Assembly (NCBI GenBank): GCA_005878835.1
Contig: VBMV01000064.1
Coordinates: 1-52,140, forward strand
Source: Gammaproteobacteria bacterium
Lineage (GTDB): Bacteria; Pseudomonadota; Gammaproteobacteria; Steroidobacterales; Steroidobacteraceae
DNA length: 52,140 nt
Direction of reading: 5' to 3'
Shown here: positions 47,178 through 52,140 of the stretch, one piece after another
How the letters are laid out: each line of letters opens with the position of its first letter
Position numbering within the stretch: the first letter of the stretch is position 1
The notes under the pieces: model-generated
What the model was told of the DNA's origin: nothing
What the model saw: the letters and a program-made list of their open reading frames with translations, nothing else
Database searches by the model: none
Program-made: the position numbers and the translations under genes

Positions 47178-48461
47178 GTGGGCACGAACCCGGAACACGT
47201 CCCAGACGCGCCTGTGGCGCACAGCGAGCCGGTGAGGTGGATCGGGCGCGACCGACTCGGGTTTGACCGCCTCACCCCCGATAGCCCGGTGCACCCCACA
47301 TCCCCGCACACGGGCCCGATCGAGGCGCTGCAGTCGGGACTGCGGCGCACATGGCTGCTGCCGGCAGGCGCGGTGCTGCTGGCGCTGGCGATCAGTGCCG
47401 TGCTGTGGAGCAGCCTGCACTCGAAGCCGAAGCTCGTGCCGCTCGCCGACCAGCGCAACGTGCCGCTCATTTCGGTCATGACGCCGGGACTGAAGGCCGT
47501 GACCTCGAGTGTGACCTTCACAGGCGCGATCGCGGCGCGCTATGACATGCCGATCGGCAACGACGGGGAGACCGGCCGGATCGTTGCGGTCTACGTCGAG
47601 CCCGGCGATCACGTGCAGCGCGGGCAGCCGCTCGCGAAGCTCGATCAGTCGGTGCTCATTCCGCAGGTCAATCGCCTCGCGGCCGCCCTCGAGCAGGCGC
47701 AGGCGCAGGCCGCGCTGTCTGCGGCGGAGTATCGGCGCGCGCAGGGGGTCGAATCGGCCGGCGCGCTGTCGGCGGAGGACATCGAAAAGCGCCGCGCCAC
47801 CGCGGTGACGGATGCGGCGAACGTCAAGGTGGCGGCCGCGCTGCTGGCGGAAGGCGAGGCGCGCCTGAATCGTACTCGCATCGTCGCGCCCATCGCCGGC
47901 ACGGTCCTCACGCGCCGGGCCGAAGTCGGCCAGATCGCCAGTCCGGGCGGCGAGGCGCTGTTTCGGATCGCGAGCGGCGGTGAGATCGAGATGCGCGGCC
48001 AGCTCGCGGAGCAGGATCTCGCCCAGGTCAAGGTCGGTGACGCGGCGAGCGTGCACCTGACCGGCCTGCCGCAGGCCTTCGAGGGGCGCGTGCGCCTGCT
48101 CGGCGCCATCATCGATCCGCAGACCCGGCTCGGGGAAATTCGCATCACCCTCAAGCCCGACCCGGCGCTGCGCCCGGGCGCGTTCGCGCGCGGCACGGTG
48201 GCGGTGAACGAGGCCCTGCGGCCGGTGGTGCCGCAGACGGCGGTTCTGACCGATACCGGCGGCAGCTACGTGTACCTCGTGAATGCCCAGAGCCACGCCG
48301 AGCGGCGCGCCGTGCGCGTCGCCGACACCTCCGACCAGGGCGTCGTGATCTCCTCGGGTCTCACCGGCTCCGAGCGCGTCGTGACCACCGCGGCCGGCTT
48401 TCTGCGTGACGGGGAAGAAGTGAAGGCCGTGGCGGCACCCGCCACTCTGCCCTCGCCCTGA
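47178..48461 (+). CDS. RND efflux membrane-fusion (adaptor) protein
   Basis: A 427-residue periplasmic adaptor. A 60-residue N-terminal hydrophilic stretch precedes one anchor (LLPAGAVLLALAISAVLW), so it is a membrane-anchored, non-lipoprotein type. The lipoyl/hairpin region includes VYVEPGDHVQRGQPLAKLDQ and RIVAPIAGTVLTRRAEVGQI; the beta-barrel part includes GQLAEQDLAQVKVGDAASV. GTG 47178 is preceded by an AAGGA ribosome site. It partners the RND pump gene 17 bases downstream. No outer-membrane channel gene is adjacent, so a TolC-like partner must be elsewhere. The substrate is unknown. Confidence 0.93.
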   Translation: MGTNPEHVPDAPVAHSEPVRWIGRDRLGFDRLTPDSPVHPTSPHTGPIEALQSGLRRTWLLPAGAVLLALAISAVLWSSLHSKPKLVPLADQRNVPLISVMTPGLKAVTSSVTFTGAIAARYDMPIGNDGETGRIVAVYVEPGDHVQRGQPLAKLDQSVLIPQVNRLAAALEQAQAQAALSAAEYRRAQGVESAGALSAEDIEKRRATAVTDAANVKVAAALLAEGEARLNRTRIVAPIAGTVLTRRAEVGQIASPGGEALFRIASGGEIEMRGQLAEQDLAQVKVGDAASVHLTGLPQAFEGRVRLLGAIIDPQTRLGEIRITLKPDPALRPGAFARGTVAVNEALRPVVPQTAVLTDTGGSYVYLVNAQSHAERRAVRVADTSDQGVVISSGLTGSERVVTTAAGFLRDGEEVKAVAAPATLPSP

Positions 48462-48478
48462 AGGCGGGAGCCGCGCGG

Positions 48479-51400
48479 ATGAAGAATATCTCAGCGTGGG
48501 CGATCCGCCACCCCCTGCCCCCGATCGTACTGTTCGTGGTGCTGCTGTTCATGGGCATCGTGTGCTTCGTGCGCCTGCCCGTGACCGCCGACCCCGATAT
48601 CTCCTTTCCGGGCGTGTTCATCGGCGTCGGCCAGCCCGGCGCGGCGCCGCAGGAGCTGGAAACGCAGGTGATGCAGAAGGTCGAAGGCGCGGTCGCCGGC
48701 ATCGGCAACATCGACAACATCACTTCCTGGGCGGTCGAAGGCCAGGCGAACATATTCATACAGTTCCAGATCGGCACCCCGATCGACCGCGCGGTCGCCG
48801 ACGTGCGCGATGCGGTCGCCAAGGTGCGGGTGCTGCTGCCCCAGGGCATCCAGGAACCCACGGTCCAGCGCATCAATGCCGACGGCGGCCCGATGGTCCT
48901 CTACGCGGTCAGCTCGAGCTCGCTCACGGAGGAGGAGCTGTCCTGGTTCGTCGACAACACCATCACCAAGCGGCTGCTGCAGGTGACCGGCGTGGCGCAG
49001 GTGCAGCGCGGCGGCGGGGTCAACCGCGAGATCCGCGTCGAGCTCGACCCGGCGCGCATGCAGGCGCTCGGCATCACCGCCGCCGAGGTCAACGAGCAGC
49101 TGCGCTCGCTGAACCTCGACTCGCCCGGCGGCCGCGCGCAGCTCGGCGGCGGCGAGCAGGCCATCCGGGTGCTCGGCGGCGCGCGCACCGCGGCCGCCCT
49201 CGGCGCCAGCCAGATCGCCCTGTCCGGCGGGCGCTTCGCGCGCCTCTCGGATCTGGCGGAGGTGCGCGACGGCGTCGGCGAGGTGCGCACGATCGCGCGC
49301 CTCAACGGCCGCCCGGCGACCACCTTTGGAGTGATCAAGGCCAAGGGTTACTCGGACGTCAGCGTCGATGACGGCATGCAGGTGGAGCTCGCCAAAGTTC
49401 GCAAAGAGAATCCGCAGGTGAAGCTGACGCAGATCTTCACCAGCGTCGACTACACCAAGGCGACCTACCACTCGGCGCTGAGCGCGCTGCTGGAAGGCTC
49501 GGTGCTCGCGGTGCTGGTGGTGTTCCTGTTCCTGCGCGACACGCGCGCCACGCTGATCTCGGCGCTCGCCATCCCGTTGTCGGCGATCCCGACGTTTGCG
49601 TTCATGCAGTGGATGGACTTCACGCTGAACTCGATCAGCCTGCTGGCCCTGTCGCTGGTCGCCGGCGTGCTGGTCGACGACGCGATCGTCGAGATCGAGA
49701 ACATCGTGCGCCACATGCGCATGGGCAAGAGCGGCTTCCAGGCCGCGCTCGAGGCCGCCGACCAGATCGGACTTGCGGTGGTGGCGACCTCGGCGACCAT
49801 CATTGCGGTGTTCGTGCCGGTGAGCTTCATGGGTGGCCTCACCGGGCAGTACTTCAAGCAGTTCGGCCTCACCGTCGCGGCGGCGGTGTTCTTCTCGCTG
49901 CTGGTGGCGCGCCTGATCACCCCGGTCGTCGCCGCCTATACCCTGAAGTCCGACAACGTCGCCCGGCACACCGACGGGCCGATCATGGCCTGGTACCAGC
50001 GCCTGCTCGGCTGGTGCGCGGTGCATCGCTGGAAGACCGTGCTGGCAGGCTTCGGGTTCCTGGCGTTGTCGGCGGTGGGCGTGGCTCTGTGCTCCTTCTC
50101 CTTCATACCCGAGGCGGACGTGGGCACCAGCTTCCTGAGCGTCGAGCTGCCCCCGGGCGTGCGCCTCGAGGACACCGCGCGAGTCACCGCGGCCGCCTAC
50201 CGCATCATCGCCCGCCAGCCGGAAGTGAGGGACATAGTCGAATCGGTCGGCACGAGCGATGAGGGTGTGCGTCAGGCCGAGCTCGACATCGCGCTGCTGC
50301 CGGCGAGCGAGCGGCGTGTGACCCAGCGTCAGTTCGAGGACCGCGTCACCCAGGAACTGAAGGTGATTCCGGACGCACAGCTGCACTTCAATCGCAACGG
50401 CAACGGCCGCGATGTCAACATCTACATCACCGGCGACGACCCGCAGCTCACCTACAACACGGCCCGCCGGGTGGTCGAGGAGATGAGCAAGCTGTCCTTC
50501 GTGCGTGATGCGCGTATCAACAACGACCTGCCGCGTCCGGAGATCCTGGTGCACCCGCATCTGGATCTCGCCTCACAGCTCGGCGTGACGGTCGAGCGCA
50601 TCAGCGAGACCATCCGCATCGCGACCCTCGGTGACCTGGATCAGAACAGCGCCAAGTTCTCGCTGGCGGATCGGCAGGTGCCGATCCGCGTCAGCCTGCT
50701 GGAGGAAAGCCGCAAGAGCCTGACGACGCTGGAGAACCTGCCGGTGCCCACCGCCGGCGGCGGGACCGTACCGCTGAAGGCGGTCGCCGACATCAGCTTC
50801 GGCGAGGGTCCCACGCGGGTGCGCCGCTACAACCAGAGCCGCCGCCTGTTCATCGATGCGGACCTCAAGGGCGCCGAGCTCGGGGATGCGATGAAGGCCA
50901 TCTACAACCTGCCGACGCTCAAGCACCTGCCGCAGGGGGTGCACCTGGTCGAGATCGGCGATGCCAAGTACATGAACGAGCTGATCGCCAATTTCTCCAT
51001 CGCCATGGCCACCGGCATCCTGATGGTGTTCGCCGTGCTGGTGCTGCTGTTCGCACGGGTGCTGCAGCCGATCACCATCCTGTCCTCGCTGCCGCTGTCG
51101 ATCGGTGGGGCGGTATTCGCGCTGCTGATCACCGCACACTCGATCTCCCTCGGGGTGATGATCGGGTTCCTGATGCTCATGGGCATCGTCGCCAAGAACT
51201 CGATCCTGCTGGTGGACTTCGCCATCGAGGAGATGCGCGCCGGTAAGGATCGGCTCACGGCGATCCTCGAGGCCGGCCACAAGCGCGCGCGCCCGATCGT
51301 CATGACGACCGTCGCCATGATTGCCGGCATGCTGCCGGTGGCGGTCGGACTGGGCGGTGACACGGCCTTTCGCCAGCCGATGGCCATCGCGGTCATCGGC

Positions 51401-51553
51401 GGTCTCATCACCTCCACGGGACTGACGCTGGTCATCGTGCCGGCGGTCTTCACGCTCATCGATGACATCGAGCGCTGGCTCGCGCCGCGCTTCGGCCGGG
51501 TGCTCACGGCGCAGCCGCCGCCCGCCGGCACGCAACCGCATCCGGTAAACTAA
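48479..51553 (+). CDS. RND-type efflux permease
   Basis: A 1024-residue inner-membrane proton-driven pump with the HAE1/AcrB layout: a first membrane helix, a large periplasmic loop, six helices, a second large loop and six helices. The TM4 proton-relay aspartate pair is in LVAGVLVDDAIVEIEN, and the conserved region FMGGLTGQYFKQFGLTVAAAV follows. The length and domain order fit a drug/solvent or metabolite exporter; no heavy-metal motif is apparent. It follows its adaptor by 17 bases. A lipid A acyltransferase gene begins 6 bases downstream. Confidence 0.95.
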   Translation: MKNISAWAIRHPLPPIVLFVVLLFMGIVCFVRLPVTADPDISFPGVFIGVGQPGAAPQELETQVMQKVEGAVAGIGNIDNITSWAVEGQANIFIQFQIGTPIDRAVADVRDAVAKVRVLLPQGIQEPTVQRINADGGPMVLYAVSSSSLTEEELSWFVDNTITKRLLQVTGVAQVQRGGGVNREIRVELDPARMQALGITAAEVNEQLRSLNLDSPGGRAQLGGGEQAIRVLGGARTAAALGASQIALSGGRFARLSDLAEVRDGVGEVRTIARLNGRPATTFGVIKAKGYSDVSVDDGMQVELAKVRKENPQVKLTQIFTSVDYTKATYHSALSALLEGSVLAVLVVFLFLRDTRATLISALAIPLSAIPTFAFMQWMDFTLNSISLLALSLVAGVLVDDAIVEIENIVRHMRMGKSGFQAALEAADQIGLAVVATSATIIAVFVPVSFMGGLTGQYFKQFGLTVAAAVFFSLLVARLITPVVAAYTLKSDNVARHTDGPIMAWYQRLLGWCAVHRWKTVLAGFGFLALSAVGVALCSFSFIPEADVGTSFLSVELPPGVRLEDTARVTAAAYRIIARQPEVRDIVESVGTSDEGVRQAELDIALLPASERRVTQRQFEDRVTQELKVIPDAQLHFNRNGNGRDVNIYITGDDPQLTYNTARRVVEEMSKLSFVRDARINNDLPRPEILVHPHLDLASQLGVTVERISETIRIATLGDLDQNSAKFSLADRQVPIRVSLLEESRKSLTTLENLPVPTAGGGTVPLKAVADISFGEGPTRVRRYNQSRRLFIDADLKGAELGDAMKAIYNLPTLKHLPQGVHLVEIGDAKYMNELIANFSIAMATGILMVFAVLVLLFARVLQPITILSSLPLSIGGAVFALLITAHSISLGVMIGFLMLMGIVAKNSILLVDFAIEEMRAGKDRLTAILEAGHKRARPIVMTTVAMIAGMLPVAVGLGGDTAFRQPMAIAVIGGLITSTGLTLVIVPAVFTLIDDIERWLAPRFGRVLTAQPPPAGTQPHPVN

Positions 51554-51559
51554 GACGGA

Positions 51560-52140
51560 ATGCTGACCGAGGTTTCCCCGGGCAACGGCAACGCCTCCAT
51601 CACCACGCCGCCGTTCGCGCCCGCGCGCCCGGCCTGGTGGGCGCGGTTGCTGGCGCGCATTCCGCTGCGCGCGCTGTACGGCTTTGCCGGCCTCCTCGGC
51701 TGGCTCGCGTTTCGGGCGTTCCCGTACCGCCAGCACGTGGTGCGCGAGAACCTGACCCGGGCATTCCCCGACTTCGACGAGACGCGCCTGCGCTCGGTGA
51801 TGCGCGGCTACTACCTCGGCTTCGCGCAGATGCTGGTGGAGGTCCTCAAGTCGGTGACGCTGCCGGCGGAGGAGATCCGCCGGCGCGTGCGCATCGTGAA
51901 TCTCGATGCGCCCCGCGCCCTCCTCGCGCAGGGCCAGTCGGTGCTGCTGGTGGCGGCTCATCAGTGCAACTGGGAATGGATGCTGCTCGCGCTGTCCCTC
52001 GAGCTCGGGTATCCGCTCGATGCCGCCTACAAGCCGCTGGTGGACAGCTGGGCGGAGCGCGAGATGATGAAGGTGAGAACGCGTTTCGGCAGCCGCCTGG
52101 TGCCGGCCAAGGACCTGCTGGCGGACATCATCAAGCGCCA
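51560..52140 (+). CDS. Lipid A biosynthesis acyltransferase, LpxL/HtrB-like (3' end outside window)
   Basis: The frame starts at ATG 51560 and is open to the right edge for 193 residues. After a Pro-rich leader and a membrane segment (ALYGFAGLLGWLAFRAF) comes the family pattern HVVRENLTRAFPDF. The catalytic HX4E motif is in AAHQCNWEWML. This group transfers a secondary acyl chain to Kdo2-lipid A, using acyl-ACP, on the cytosolic side of the inner membrane. It is 6 bases after the RND pump and may be cotranscribed. Which acyl position it uses cannot be told. Confidence 0.9.
   Translation, partial: MLTEVSPGNGNASITTPPFAPARPAWWARLLARIPLRALYGFAGLLGWLAFRAFPYRQHVVRENLTRAFPDFDETRLRSVMRGYYLGFAQMLVEVLKSVTLPAEEIRRRVRIVNLDAPRALLAQGQSVLLVAAHQCNWEWMLLALSLELGYPLDAAYKPLVDSWAEREMMKVRTRFGSRLVPAKDLLADIIKR

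Overview
The window is about 52 kb of GC-rich, gene-dense chromosome from a gammaproteobacterium. The evidence is gene content and order: hda next to a CDP-alcohol phosphatidyltransferase, then DUF2066, purM-purN-DUF3108, apbC (mrp), metG, an RnfB-like gene with nth, and aceE-aceF-lpdA. The blocks look most like Xanthomonadales/Nevskiales/Steroidobacterales-type genomes, but I cannot name a genus from sequence alone. Most genes are housekeeping. There is no prophage, insertion sequence, CRISPR array or rRNA. Both edges cut a gene: a ferritin-like/CDGSH protein on the left and an LpxL-type acyltransferase on the right.

Layout. 1-5630 (minus): pssA, a family-4 uracil-DNA glycosylase, rimI, prfC and a ferritin-like/iron-sulfur fusion protein. 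5701-8050 (plus): proS and a lytic transglycosylase, separated from pssA by a short region holding three copies of CTTATCAGG. 8096-13316: mostly minus-strand ggt, acyP, hda, a CDP-alcohol phosphatidyltransferase and DUF2066, with a plus-strand WrbA-like flavoprotein. 13402-15822 (plus): purM-purN-DUF3108. 15865-18614 (minus): a PIN/AbrB toxin-antitoxin pair with a palindromic operator, dcd, a PIN-toxin remnant and apbC. 18846-28256 (plus): a HEAT-repeat Ser/Thr kinase, two PilT-type ATPases, metG, a soluble RnfB-like ferredoxin, an apparently exported quinone-oxidoreductase-like protein and nth. 28306-34180 (minus): the pyruvate dehydrogenase complex in the order aceE-aceF-lpdA. 34306-39337: pyrC-rnt, grxD and DUF1289 (minus), then a PuuD-like membrane protein, nadC, a PDZ lipoprotein and DUF3455. 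39372-43084 (minus): a GAF-PAS-PAS-GGDEF-EAL protein and a DUF374 acyltransferase. 43148-46918 (plus): a cytochrome P450 translationally coupled to a fatty-acyl-AMP ligase with its own carrier domain, then an Irr-like Fur-family regulator. 46946-52140 (plus): tRNA-Thr(CGT), an RND efflux adaptor and pump, and the start of a lipid A acyltransferase.

The most unusual parts are the P450/FAAL-ACP operon, which looks like a minimal pathway for making an oxidised carrier-bound fatty acid, and the HEAT-kinase/PilT/PilT trio, which suggests kinase control of pilus retraction. Next come an Irr-like regulator with almost no 5' leader, the proS-pssA operator-like repeats, a family-4 UDG lacking one iron-sulfur cysteine, and the ferritin-like/4Fe-4S/CDGSH fusion. 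Membrane-lipid genes recur through the window (pssA, the CDP-alcohol transferase, DUF374 acyltransferase, FAAL, LpxL-like), although they are not one operon.
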